Assembly: GCA_020439725.1 (NCBI GenBank)
Contig: JAGQSE010000045.1
Span: forward strand, 1-15,939
Reading direction: 5' to 3'
Origin: Acidobacteriota bacterium
GTDB taxonomy: Bacteria > Acidobacteriota > Thermoanaerobaculia > Multivoradales > JAHZIX01
Length of the DNA stretch: 15,939 nucleotides
In this document: piece after piece, positions 8,202-15,456 of the stretch
How positions within the stretch are numbered: the stretch's first letter is position 1
Layout: each line of letters begins with the position of its first letter
Notes under the pieces: generated by a model
Seen by the model: only the letters and a program-made list of their open reading frames with translations
What the model was told of the DNA's origin: nothing
Database searches by the model: none
Translations under genes and position numbers: made by a program

Positions 8202-9296
8202 ATGCCCCGATTCCGGCTGTTCCTGGCTCTCGGGCCGATCCTCGGAATCCTTGTCGCCTGTGCCGCCCTGCTCGTCCTGGCGGCGGGCCGGCCGTCGAGC
8301 CGACCCTTCGTACCTGCCGTCGACGGGGCGGTCGAGGGTGCCCTCGGGCTCGAAGGCGAGGCCGTCGATCTCGGTGCGCGCGAAGCGTTGCGCTCTCGCC
8401 TGCTCGCTGCCCGAACCGCCGAGGCGGGGGTCGAGGCCGGGTCCTGGAAGCTCTGGACGAGCTCCGAACGCGCCGATCGAGCTTGGCAACGAGCGGCGCT
8501 TGGTGCCTGGCACCATCGCCGCGAAGTGCAGCGCCGGCAGCGTGAGCTCGAGGTCGGCTGGGAGGCGGCCCGCGCGCGCGCCGAGGGTTTGATCGGCGAG
8601 GCCCGGACGCGCGGCAGCCGTCTGGGCGGAAGGAGCGCCCTCGCCGCCCTGCGCGCGGCCGAGAGCTCGCTCTCGCTGGCCTATCGCTGGGCGGAGCAGG
8701 GACGTTTGGAGCCCGCCGCCGCCGCCGCGGAGGAGAGCGTCGCCCATCTCGAGCGCTATGACGCCGCCTGGGACAAAGCCCATTCACGCTTCGAGGATCC
8801 GGCCAACCGCCGGCGCTGGAGCGACTGGGTGACGGCGACCCTCGACCGCTCGCGGCGGGAGCGCAGCGTCGTGCTGGTGGTCGACAAGCTGGCTCGCCGC
8901 CTCGAGGTCTACGACCGTGGCCGCCGGGTCGTGGCCTTCGAGGCCGAGCTGGGCAGCGGTGGGCTTCAGGCCAAGCTCCGCGCCGGTGACCGGGCGACGC
9001 CGGAGGGGCGCTACAAGGTGACCGAGAAGCGTGATCGCGGTGCCACGCGATACCACAAGGCGTTGATGCTCGACTATCCGAACGACGACGACCGGGCGCG
9101 CTTTCGCGCGGCGCAGCGCCGGGGCGAGCTTGCCGCCGGGGCTCGCATCGGTGGCCTCATCGAGATCCACGGTCGGGGCGGCCAGGGTCTCGACTGGACC
9201 GACGGCTGTGTCGCCCTCGCCGACGGCGACATGGACCGCCTGTTCGCGCTGGTCAAGAAGGGGACGCCGGTGACCATCGTGGGGACGGTGCCGTGA
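8202..9296 (+). CDS. YkuD-family L,D-transpeptidase with N-terminal membrane anchor and helical region
   Basis: This is a 364-residue protein. A hydrophobic N-terminal segment (about 5-28) is a membrane anchor or uncleaved signal; Cys20 lies within it, but no convincing lipobox is seen. Residues 58-195 form a charged, Ala/Arg-rich helical region. The YkuD catalytic domain spans about 222-361, with TPEGRYKV (266-273), IEIHG (catalytic-site His323) and DWTDGCVAL (nucleophile Cys336). The D-W-T-x-G-C form, with 12 residues between His and Cys, differs from the usual S/T-H-G-C and is typical of a YkuD subgroup. The expected reaction is formation of 3-3 peptidoglycan cross-links or attachment of a protein to meso-diaminopimelate in the periplasm. 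The start was placed at 8202 because it begins the membrane segment; no good ribosome site is visible. The next gene overlaps by 4 bases (GTGA), implying translational coupling. Confidence 0.88.
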   Translation: MPRFRLFLALGPILGILVACAALLVLAAGRPSSRPFVPAVDGAVEGALGLEGEAVDLGAREALRSRLLAARTAEAGVEAGSWKLWTSSERADRAWQRAALGAWHHRREVQRRQRELEVGWEAARARAEGLIGEARTRGSRLGGRSALAALRAAESSLSLAYRWAEQGRLEPAAAAAEESVAHLERYDAAWDKAHSRFEDPANRRRWSDWVTATLDRSRRERSVVLVVDKLARRLEVYDRGRRVVAFEAELGSGGLQAKLRAGDRATPEGRYKVTEKRDRGATRYHKALMLDYPNDDDRARFRAAQRRGELAAGARIGGLIEIHGRGGQGLDWTDGCVALADGDMDRLFALVKKGTPVTIVGTVP

Positions 9297-10030
9297 CCCA
9301 CCCCGTCCTCACCCGCGGGCGGGACCTCGCACGGCGCTTCGGCGAGAGCTTCCGGCGCCGGGGCTCACGCCTGTTCCAAGCCCGGCCGCCCTCCTGGTGG
9401 CGACGACAGGCGCTGCTTTCCGGGGCCGGAGCCGCCGTGCTGGTGCTGGCACTCGTGGTCTTGGCGACCCTCGGAGGCGGCGAGAGGCGTGTGCGTCTCG
9501 AGAGCTATCACGGCGGCGACGCCCCCGACGGCGACCTCGCTCGGCGGGCCAAAGCAGCCCGGGCGGCTCTCGAGCGTCAGAAGCCGCGTGGCGTCTATGT
9601 CGTGGTCGACACTTACGACGGTCGGTTGCGCGTCTTCCGCGGCGACCAGCGCCTGCGCGAGGCGGTCTGCTCGGCGGGCAGCGGCGGCGCCCTGGTCGAT
9701 CCCCGCAGCGGCCGACTCTGGGTCTTCAGAACTCCCCTTGGCGAGCGGCGGGTCCAGCGCAAGGCGGTCGACCCGGTGTGGGTCAAGCCCGACTGGGCCT
9801 TCATCGAGGAAGGCTATGCGCCGCCGCCGCTCGGTCACCGGGATCGCGTCGACACCTTCTCCCTGGGCGGCTACGGCCTCTACCTGGGCGATGGGTACAT
9901 CATTCACGGCACCATCTTCCAGACGCTCCTCGGCCGCCGTGTCACCCACGGTTGCGTCCGGCTCGGCGACGACGACCTGCGCTATGTCTACGACAAGGTT
10001 CCGGTGGGCGCTCGTGTCTACCTCTATTAG
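9293..10030 (+). CDS. Second YkuD-family L,D-transpeptidase, membrane-anchored
   Basis: This is a 245-residue protein with a basic cytoplasmic N-terminus (1-38), one membrane segment (about 39-60) and a periplasmic YkuD domain (about 100-245). The active site is the classical form: I-I-H-G with His205 and THGCVRL with nucleophile Cys221. Between the strands it carries a P-V-W-V-K-P-D-W segment (161-168), seen in many YkuD enzymes. It should catalyse L,D-transpeptidation on peptidoglycan tetrapeptides. The start is a GTG overlapping the stop of the preceding transpeptidase gene, so the two are translated together. The differing active-site forms suggest they are not simple duplicates; one may cross-link glycan stems and the other attach the upstream lipoprotein. 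The last 17 bases overlap the next gene. Confidence 0.9.
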   Translation: MTHPVLTRGRDLARRFGESFRRRGSRLFQARPPSWWRRQALLSGAGAAVLVLALVVLATLGGGERRVRLESYHGGDAPDGDLARRAKAARAALERQKPRGVYVVVDTYDGRLRVFRGDQRLREAVCSAGSGGALVDPRSGRLWVFRTPLGERRVQRKAVDPVWVKPDWAFIEEGYAPPPLGHRDRVDTFSLGGYGLYLGDGYIIHGTIFQTLLGRRVTHGCVRLGDDDLRYVYDKVPVGARVYLY

Positions 10031-10676
10031 CGGGTGGATCCTCTCGGCGGGCCTGGCGGCGGCTCAGGCGGCCGCTCCGGCCGTTCCGCCGGCACCGGAG
10101 GTCCGCTTCCTCGAGCTCGAAGCCGAGGCGGCGAAGGGCGCCGAGCTCTACCTGGTCGTGAGCCTCGAGCCGCCGATGGTCTGGATCAAGTCGAGGGGGC
10201 TCGAGCTCGATCGGGTGCCGGTGACGCAGGTCGAGGTCGTCGAGCATCGCTCCTCGATCGGTCCGTCGAGGGAAACCACGGCCCTCGAGCTGCCGGCCCA
10301 ATGGCGGGTCGAGGCGCGGCCACCGGACCCGACCCGCCGGGTTCTCGCGCCGCCGGTGCTCCGCCAGTGGACCGGGACCGAGGAAGCCGCGCCGGTGACC
10401 ACGGCCGCGCCGGCGCCCTCAGTGCCGGAGCCCCCGGACCGCTACACCGTAGCGCTCACCGGTGGTTGGGTGCTCGACCTCGGGCCCGGCGGCGAGGGGC
10501 CTTCGCTGGCCGGGCGCTGGGCCCAGGCGGTGGCCGACGGCTGGTCGGTGCTTCGGGGGCGCCCGCCGGCGCGGCGCCAGACCGTGCGCCTTGAGCTCGC
10601 TCCCGAGGACGCCCGCCGCCTCCACCACCTATTCCGGCGGGGCACCCGAGTCCTCCTGGTCGGATCGGCGTTCTGA
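10014..10676 (+). CDS. Exported protein of unknown function, linked to the L,D-transpeptidases
   Basis: I do not recognise a family. The 220-residue product begins with a short hydrophobic segment rich in Ala (about residues 5-21) that looks like a signal peptide, probably cleaved after an A-Q-A-A-A run. A beta-rich domain follows (about 28-75, with a strand E-L-Y-L-V-V-S-L and V-W-I-K-S-R-G-L), then a Pro/Ala-rich linker (about 100-143) and a second beta/alpha region (about 144-220) ending in a hydrophobic strand. No catalytic motif is evident. The GTG start at 10014 lies inside the end of the second transpeptidase gene, with only a weak ribosome site (GGTGGG). This tight overlap implies co-expression and a likely periplasmic partner or regulator of the transpeptidases. 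The product is well supported as coding; the exact start is less sure. Confidence 0.72.
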   Translation: MSTSISGWILSAGLAAAQAAAPAVPPAPEVRFLELEAEAAKGAELYLVVSLEPPMVWIKSRGLELDRVPVTQVEVVEHRSSIGPSRETTALELPAQWRVEARPPDPTRRVLAPPVLRQWTGTEEAAPVTTAAPAPSVPEPPDRYTVALTGGWVLDLGPGGEGPSLAGRWAQAVADGWSVLRGRPPARRQTVRLELAPEDARRLHHLFRRGTRVLLVGSAF

Positions 10677-10729
10677 GCCCCCCGCGGCGGTGGTCGGGTC
10701 CCGCGCCAGCGGGCAGGTCACTCCCCGTG

Positions 10730-11398
10730 TCAGGCGGTGCGACGGGCGACGGGGGCCTGGGTCAGCAGCCCGGCGAGGATCCGGCTCGCCGCGGCCCCGC
10801 CGACCGAACCTTCCGGCAGGTAGGCGACGAGCCAGGCGGCGGTGGTGTCGGCCTTCACCTTGACTCGCTCACCATCGGTGATGGGCGTGCCGAAGGGCCC
10901 GCCGGCGTCCTCTAGGAGCGGCTTGCCGGCGAGCGAAAAGGGACCCCGAAGCGAGTCCATGGCCTCGCCCTCGCGGCCGGCACGCAGCGTCAAGGGCGGG
11001 GTGAAGCTGCCCTCCGCGAGCACGCAGCAGGGGACCAGGAGACGCACCGACAGGCAGTTGTTGAGATCGACGAAGGGGTGGATCGACGGCAGCGGGTCCC
11101 CCTTGAGGATCCGCCGGAGCAGCGCCTCCGACGACGGCCGATAGCGCGTCGGGTCGCAACCGGCGTCGCGGAACAGGCGGCGCACCGCCGCGGCGGTCTC
11201 GTCATCGGTCACCGCGACGCCTTGCCAGAGGCGCCGGGCCTCGTCCTCCTCGTTCCGGCACAGCGCCTCGAGCGCCGTCAAACCCTCGCCCGTGGCCTCG
11301 AGGCGGGTCCAAAAGAGCTCCCAGCCGGAAAGCTCGGCCCTGAGACCGCGCCGCGGATCTTCGAGGGCGTAGTCTTGTTCTCGGATCGCATCGTCCAT
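10730..11398 (-). CDS. B3/B4 tRNA-binding-domain protein
   Basis: This 222-residue protein matches the stand-alone B3/B4 family, which shares the domain found in the beta subunit of phenylalanyl-tRNA synthetase. The core signature lies at about residues 84-130: T-R-Y-R-P-S-S-E-A-L-L-R-R-I, then L-P-S-I-H-P-F-V-D-L-N-N and a following strand, and after it a G-x-x-F-S-L segment and a long beta region (165-195). In the synthetase the domain binds and edits mischarged tRNA; stand-alone members are poorly characterised. The reading frame extends to a GTG at 11416, but ATG 11398 begins the natural N-terminus. Neither start has a strong ribosome site. It is divergent from the TetR gene and convergent with the exported-protein gene, with a 53-bp gap that shows only a weak 5-bp stem and no T tract. 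Confidence 0.8.
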   Translation of the reverse strand: MDDAIREQDYALEDPRRGLRAELSGWELFWTRLEATGEGLTALEALCRNEEDEARRLWQGVAVTDDETAAAVRRLFRDAGCDPTRYRPSSEALLRRILKGDPLPSIHPFVDLNNCLSVRLLVPCCVLAEGSFTPPLTLRAGREGEAMDSLRGPFSLAGKPLLEDAGGPFGTPITDGERVKVKADTTAAWLVAYLPEGSVGGAAASRILAGLLTQAPVARRTA

Positions 11399-11414
11399 GA
11401 CCCGGGATCTTGCC

Positions 11415-11449
11415 ACAGCGTGACGCTGTCACGGAGGCGGTACCGCCTC
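11415..11449. repeat. Stacked palindromes between the B3/B4 and TetR genes
   Basis: Three symmetrical elements overlap or abut: ACAGCG-TGA-CGCTGT (11415-11429), GTGAC-GCT-GTCAC (11420-11432) and the perfect 16-bp palindrome GAGGCGGTACCGCCTC (11434-11449). The last ends four bases before the TetR -35 hexamer. They may be binding sites for a dimeric regulator acting on either divergent gene, or hairpins in the leader of the B3/B4 transcript. None matches a motif I can name. Confidence 0.5.
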
Positions 11450-11453
11450 GGGC

Positions 11454-11482
11454 TTGACACCCGTCGGATGCCTACTCAAAAT
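11454..11482 (+). promoter_or_regulatory. Sigma-70-type promoter of the TetR operon
   Basis: A perfect -35 hexamer TTGACA (11454-11459) is followed, after a consensus 17-bp spacer, by CAAAAT (11477-11482), four of six matches to the -10 consensus. The predicted start is near 11489, giving a leader of about 32 nt before the TetR GTG. It probably drives the whole TetR-SDR-ligase-hydrolase operon. Confidence 0.65.
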
Positions 11483-11500
11483 ACCGAGCAAGCATTCGGT
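11483..11500. promoter_or_regulatory. Candidate TetR operator (inverted repeat over the transcription start)
   Basis: The arms ACCGA (11483-11487) and TCGGT (11496-11500) form an inverted repeat with an 8-bp centre, directly after the -10 hexamer and across the predicted transcript start. This position suits a TetR-family repressor controlling its own operon. The binding itself is inferred. Confidence 0.6.
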
Positions 11501-11520
11501 TTCTTCTTAGGGAGTCGCAG

Positions 11521-12204
11521 GTGAGCACTCGAAGTCGCCAAGCGGAGAAATCCGACGTCGCCATGGCCAAGATCCTCGACGCCGCCCTCGAGCTGTTCTC
11601 GACGCAGGGCTTCCGAGCCACCAGCGTGCGCGAGATCGCCGAGCGAGCCGGCGTGTCCGTGGGCAACGTCTATCACCACTTCAGCGGCAAGGAGGAGCTC
11701 TTCCAGCGCCTCATCGACCGCTACTGGGAACGCCTCCTCGACCCCGAGCTCGAGCTCAACAAGCTCTTCGCCCGCGCCGCCTTCCCCGACGACCTCGAGG
11801 CCATGGCCGAGGCCATCGCGGCGGTGGTCGAGGAGAACTCGGGCCAGATCCTGCTCATCTACGTCGATGTCATCGAGTTCCGCGGCAAACACATCCGCGC
11901 CTTCTACGAGTCCATGGCCGAGCGGTTCGAGGAGACCTACTCGGCCCGCCTGAGCGAGCGCCAAGCCCACGGCGAGCTGGCCACCGGTGATCCGCTGGTG
12001 GGGGTCATGGTGGCGGCGCGCTGGTTCTTCTACTTCTTCACGGTCGAGAAGTGCTTCGGCGTGCCGATGCACTTCGGGATGAGTCCCCAGCAGGCCGTCG
12101 ACGAGTTCATTCACCTCCTGCGCTACGGCCTCCTGCCCCGGACGGGCGCTGGCGCCGCGGGAGGTACCGATCGACCCACGACACGGGGTGACGAGGCCGA
12201 TTGA
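11521..12204 (+). CDS. TetR/AcrR-family transcriptional regulator
   Basis: This 227-residue regulator has the TetR N-terminal DNA-binding domain at about 16-63: A-K-I-L-D-A-A-L-E-L-F, then T-S-V-R-E-I-A-E-R-A-G-V, the recognition helix V-G-N-V-Y-H-H-F and the F-S-G-K-E-E-L-F continuation. The C-terminal helical domain (about 70-210) contains hydrophobic and aromatic segments (for example W-F-F-Y-F-F) that suit a lipophilic ligand. The GTG start is backed by AGGGAG six bases upstream. An inverted-repeat operator lies in its own promoter, so autorepression is likely. The SDR gene begins 36 bp later on the same strand. By context the inducer may be an acyl-CoA or free acid related to the pathway; that is inference. 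Confidence 0.9.
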   Translation: MSTRSRQAEKSDVAMAKILDAALELFSTQGFRATSVREIAERAGVSVGNVYHHFSGKEELFQRLIDRYWERLLDPELELNKLFARAAFPDDLEAMAEAIAAVVEENSGQILLIYVDVIEFRGKHIRAFYESMAERFEETYSARLSERQAHGELATGDPLVGVMVAARWFFYFFTVEKCFGVPMHFGMSPQQAVDEFIHLLRYGLLPRTGAGAAGGTDRPTTRGDEAD

Positions 12205-12240
12205 CGGTCCGGCCCCGGGAGCACGCGCAGGAGACGGACG

Positions 12241-13020
12241 ATGATCGAAACGGGATTGAAGGACAAGGTGGTGGTGGTCACCGGCGCCGCCGCCGGCATC
12301 GGCCGGGCGGTGGCACGGCGTTTCGCCCGCGAGGGCTGCCGGGTCGCCGGTTGGGACGTCGCCGGCGACGCCCAGACCTTCGCCGCCGAGATGGCCGCAG
12401 CCGGTGGCGAGGGAGCGCTGTTCACGGTCGACGTCACCGATGCCGCGGGGGTCGAGGGCGCGACGGCGGAAGTCGTCGAGCGCTACGCGGGCATCGACGT
12501 CCTGATCAACAACGCGGGCATCGTCCGTGACGCCCAGCTGGTCAAGGTGCGCGACGGCGAGGTCATCGACCGGATGAGCGACGACGTCTTCGACAAGGTG
12601 GTGGCGGTCAACCTGCGCGGCGTCTTCTTGTGCGCGCGGGCGATCGTGCCGCACATGATCCGCCGTGGCGCCGGGGTGGTGATCAACGCCTCGTCGGTGG
12701 TCGGCCTGTATGGCAATTTCGGTCAGACCAACTATGCCGCCACCAAGAGCGGTGTCATCTCCTTCACCAAGACCTGGGCGCGGGAGCTCGGCAAGCGTGG
12801 CATCCGGGTCAACGCCATCGCGCCGGGCTTCATCGCCACCGAGATCCTTCAGGCGATGCCCGAAAAGGTCCTGGGGGGCATGGTGCAACACACGCCGCTG
12901 GCACGCATGGGCACTCCCGAGGAGGTCGCCGAGGCCTACCTGTGGCTCGCCTCCGACGCCGCGTCCTACGTCCACGGCGCGGTGCTGTCGGTGGACGGCG
13001 GCCTGGTCACGGGGACCTGA
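12241..13020 (+). CDS. FabG-like short-chain dehydrogenase (3-oxoacyl or 3-hydroxyacyl oxidoreductase)
   Basis: This is a complete classical SDR of 259 residues: cofactor motif TGAAAGIG (14-21), Asp39 at the end of strand 2, Asp64-Val65, NNAG (90-93), Asn124, and the catalytic Ser152, Tyr165 and Lys169 in the N-Y-A-A-T-K motif. P-G-F-I-A-T-E-I (195-202) and the C-terminal S-V-D-G-G (250-254) complete the family pattern, closest in style to FabG and PHA-type acetoacetyl-CoA reductases. It probably interconverts a beta-keto and a beta-hydroxy acyl thioester. Asp39 could favour NAD(H) over NADP(H). The start has AGGAG seven bases upstream. It ends six bases before the acyl-CoA ligase gene, so the two are co-translated parts of one operon. 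The exact substrate is unknown, and it need not belong to fatty acid synthesis. Confidence 0.9.
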   Translation: MIETGLKDKVVVVTGAAAGIGRAVARRFAREGCRVAGWDVAGDAQTFAAEMAAAGGEGALFTVDVTDAAGVEGATAEVVERYAGIDVLINNAGIVRDAQLVKVRDGEVIDRMSDDVFDKVVAVNLRGVFLCARAIVPHMIRRGAGVVINASSVVGLYGNFGQTNYAATKSGVISFTKTWARELGKRGIRVNAIAPGFIATEILQAMPEKVLGGMVQHTPLARMGTPEEVAEAYLWLASDAASYVHGAVLSVDGGLVTGT

Positions 13021-13026
13021 GGCATC

Positions 13027-14613
13027 ATGATCCACGCCGATCTCCTGGGTGATCGCGCCCGCATCACCCCCGACAAGACCGCGCTGGTCGAGGTCGCCAC
13101 CGGCCGGCGGCTCGCCTACCGCGAGCTCGACGAGCGGGCGCGGCGCATGGCTCGGGTGTGGGTCGAGGCGCTGGAGCTGGCGGTGGGGGAGCGGGTGGCG
13201 ATCCTCTCCCACAACCGCACCGAATACCTCGAGGCGTTCTTCGCCACCGCCAAGAGCGGCGTCATCCTGGTCACCCTCGGCACCCGTCTCACCGCGCCCG
13301 AGCTGGCGGGGATCCTCGACGACTGTGGGGCGGCGGTGGTCCTCGTCGAAGCGAGCATGCCCGTGGTCGACGAGCTGCGACGCCAGCGCCCGGCGCTTCG
13401 CTTCGTCTCCCTCGACGCCGGGGCGGCAGGGGGAGACGGGGACTGTCTGCCGGCCCTCGCCGCCGGCTTGGGGCGAGACGAGGGTGCCCTCACCGGTCGG
13501 CGGGCCGGCCCCGAGGACGTCTCCTGTCTGCTCTACACCTCGGGAACCACCGGCAAGCCCAAGGGGGTGATGATCCCCCACCGGATGGTGATCTGGAACG
13601 GCTACAACACCGTCGCCAACTGGCAGCTCGAGGAGAGCGACGTCAGCCCGATCTTCACGCCGCTCTACCACGCCGGTGGTCTGATGGCCTTCGCGGTGCC
13701 GCTGGTCACCATCGGCGGCACCATGGTGCTCCACCGCGGGTTCGACGCCGCCGAGGTGTGGCGCACCTTCGAGGCCGAGGGTTGCACGGTGGTCCTCGGC
13801 GTGCCGGCCATCTGGAAGATGCTGATGGAAGACCCGGCTTTCGCCACCACCGACCTGTCGCGGGTACGCTGGTTCATCAGCGGCGGCGCGCCGCTCCCCG
13901 AGTACCTGATCGAGGCCTACAACCGGCGCGGTGTGGTCTTCAAGCAAGGCTTTGGCATGACCGAGGTGGGGGTCAACTGCTTCGCCATGACGGTGGAGGA
14001 CTCGTACGCCAAGAAGGGCTCGATCGGCAAGCCGATGATGCTCACCGAGGTGCGGCTGGTGGACGGCGAAGGGCGCGACGTCGAAGCCGGCGAGGTCGGC
14101 GAGATGCTGTTCCGCGGCCAGCACGTCTGTGTCGGCTACTGGAACGCTCCGGAGGCCACCGCCGCCGCTTTGGACGCGGACGGGTGGTTCCATTCTGGCG
14201 ACCTGGCACGGCGCGACGAAGACGGGTTCTTCTATATCGCCGGCCGGCGCAAGGAGATGTTCATCAGCGGCGGGGTCAACGTCTTCCCGGCGGAGATCGA
14301 GTCCGCGCTCCTGCTCCACCCGGCGGTCGAGGACGCCGCGGTGGTGGGCATCGAGGACGAGCGCTGGGGCGAGGTCGGCGTCGCCTTCGTCGTGCGCCGG
14401 GGCCAGGTCGAACACGCCGCCGAGGACGCAGCCGAGCACGCCGCCGTGGACGGCGCGGAGCTCGAGGCGGAGCTCGTGCGCCACCTCGGCGAGCGCCTGG
14501 CACGCTACAAGATCCCCAAGGGTTGGCGTTTCCTCTCGGAGCTGCCGCGCACCGCCTACGGCAAGGTGGTCAAGGGCGATCTCAAGACGCTCTACCGGGA
14601 GGACACACCATGA
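13027..14613 (+). CDS. AMP-forming acyl-CoA synthetase (FadD-like)
   Basis: This 528-residue protein belongs to the adenylate-forming (ANL) superfamily, which activates a carboxylic acid with ATP to an acyl-adenylate and then to acyl-CoA. Visible motifs are the P-loop Y-T-S-G-T-T-G-K-P-K-G (170-180), S-G-G-A-P-L (285-290), F-G-M-T-E (309-313), G-W-F-H-S-G-D-L-A (386-394), the hinge G-R-R-K-E-M-F-I-S-G-G-V-N-V-F-P-A-E-I-E (406-425) and catalytic Lys513 in R-T-A-Y-G-K. Length is normal. An Ala/Glu/His-rich, repeat-like insert (about 462-482) sits in the small C-terminal domain. Fatty, aryl or side-chain acids are possible substrates. The start has GAGG four bases upstream. Its stop overlaps the start of the next gene (ATGA), showing coupling. 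Confidence 0.92.
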   Translation: MIHADLLGDRARITPDKTALVEVATGRRLAYRELDERARRMARVWVEALELAVGERVAILSHNRTEYLEAFFATAKSGVILVTLGTRLTAPELAGILDDCGAAVVLVEASMPVVDELRRQRPALRFVSLDAGAAGGDGDCLPALAAGLGRDEGALTGRRAGPEDVSCLLYTSGTTGKPKGVMIPHRMVIWNGYNTVANWQLEESDVSPIFTPLYHAGGLMAFAVPLVTIGGTMVLHRGFDAAEVWRTFEAEGCTVVLGVPAIWKMLMEDPAFATTDLSRVRWFISGGAPLPEYLIEAYNRRGVVFKQGFGMTEVGVNCFAMTVEDSYAKKGSIGKPMMLTEVRLVDGEGRDVEAGEVGEMLFRGQHVCVGYWNAPEATAAALDADGWFHSGDLARRDEDGFFYIAGRRKEMFISGGVNVFPAEIESALLLHPAVEDAAVVGIEDERWGEVGVAFVVRRGQVEHAAEDAAEHAAVDGAELEAELVRHLGERLARYKIPKGWRFLSELPRTAYGKVVKGDLKTLYREDTP

Positions 14614-15419
14614 GTGCTCAGGACCTGATCGCCCATGCGTTGAGCGGCGCCGGGGAGCCGCTGCTGCTGCTCAACGGCGGCATGATGAGCTACGCCGCCT
14701 GGGAACCCATCGCCGCGCCGCTACGCCAGCGCTACCAGGTCCTGGGTTGCGACTTCCGCGGCCAGCTACTGAGCCCGGGACCCGTGCCCGAGGACCTCGA
14801 AGGGCACGCGGCGGACGTCGCGCGGCTCCTCGAGCACCTCGAGCTGCCACCGGTCCACGTCCTGGGAACCTCCTTCGGGGGCGAGGTGGCGGCGGTGCTG
14901 GCAGCGCGTCGGCCGGAGCTCGTGCGCTCGCTGGTGCTGGCGACGGTGTCCGACCTGGCGACGGAGGCGATGCACGAGGACACCGTCGCGATGCGCGAGA
15001 TCGTCGCCGGGATCCTCGCGGGCGGCGATCGGGGGCGCTTCCATGATCGCCTGGTCGAGAGAATCTTCTCTCCCGAGTACCGCGAGCGCCTGGCCGCCGA
15101 GATGGCCGCCCGGCGCGCCGGTCTCGACCGGCTGCCCACCGGCTGGTTCTCGGGCCTCGACGGCCTTCTCGCCGCCATCGAGAGCTTCGACCTGCGCGCG
15201 CTGCTGCCGGCCATCGAGTGTCCGACGCTGATCGTCGTCGCCGCGGCGGACGAGGTCATGCCGCCGGAGCGCTCGCGCAGGATGGCCGCGGCGATTCCCG
15301 GCGCCTCTCTGCGGGTCCATCCGACCAGCGGCCATGCGCTGGTGAGCGAGGATCCCCAGTGGCTGGTCGAAGTGTGCCTCGACTTCTTCGATGGCGTCTC
15401 TTCGAGGAGCGACCCGTGA
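14610..15419 (+). CDS. Alpha/beta-hydrolase (first of two)
   Basis: This is a 269-residue alpha/beta-fold hydrolase. The oxyanion-hole region is L-L-N-G-G-M-M-S (20-27), the nucleophile elbow G-T-S-F-G-G places Ser88 (86-91), and the likely acid Asp214 and base His242 complete the triad (A-A-A-D-E and S-G-H-A). A cap region of about 115-195 separates the two halves of the core. It could hydrolyse an ester, lactone or acyl thioester made or consumed by the pathway. The ATG overlaps the ligase stop by 4 bases, with GGGAGG seven bases upstream. Although the reading frame is open far upstream, this start is the only one consistent with the fold's length. The specific substrate cannot be inferred. 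Confidence 0.9.
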   Translation: MSAQDLIAHALSGAGEPLLLLNGGMMSYAAWEPIAAPLRQRYQVLGCDFRGQLLSPGPVPEDLEGHAADVARLLEHLELPPVHVLGTSFGGEVAAVLAARRPELVRSLVLATVSDLATEAMHEDTVAMREIVAGILAGGDRGRFHDRLVERIFSPEYRERLAAEMAARRAGLDRLPTGWFSGLDGLLAAIESFDLRALLPAIECPTLIVVAAADEVMPPERSRRMAAAIPGASLRVHPTSGHALVSEDPQWLVEVCLDFFDGVSSRSDP

Positions 15420-15456
15420 GCCGCGCCGCCGCCGAGACCCGCCCCGGGAGCACCCC

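Noticed and set aside
11476..14484. A 1002-codon open frame on the minus strand opposite the TetR, SDR and ligase genes
   Set aside because: It has no family motifs, is rich in His, Asp, Gly and Val as expected for a shadow of GC-rich codons, and lies opposite three well-supported genes.
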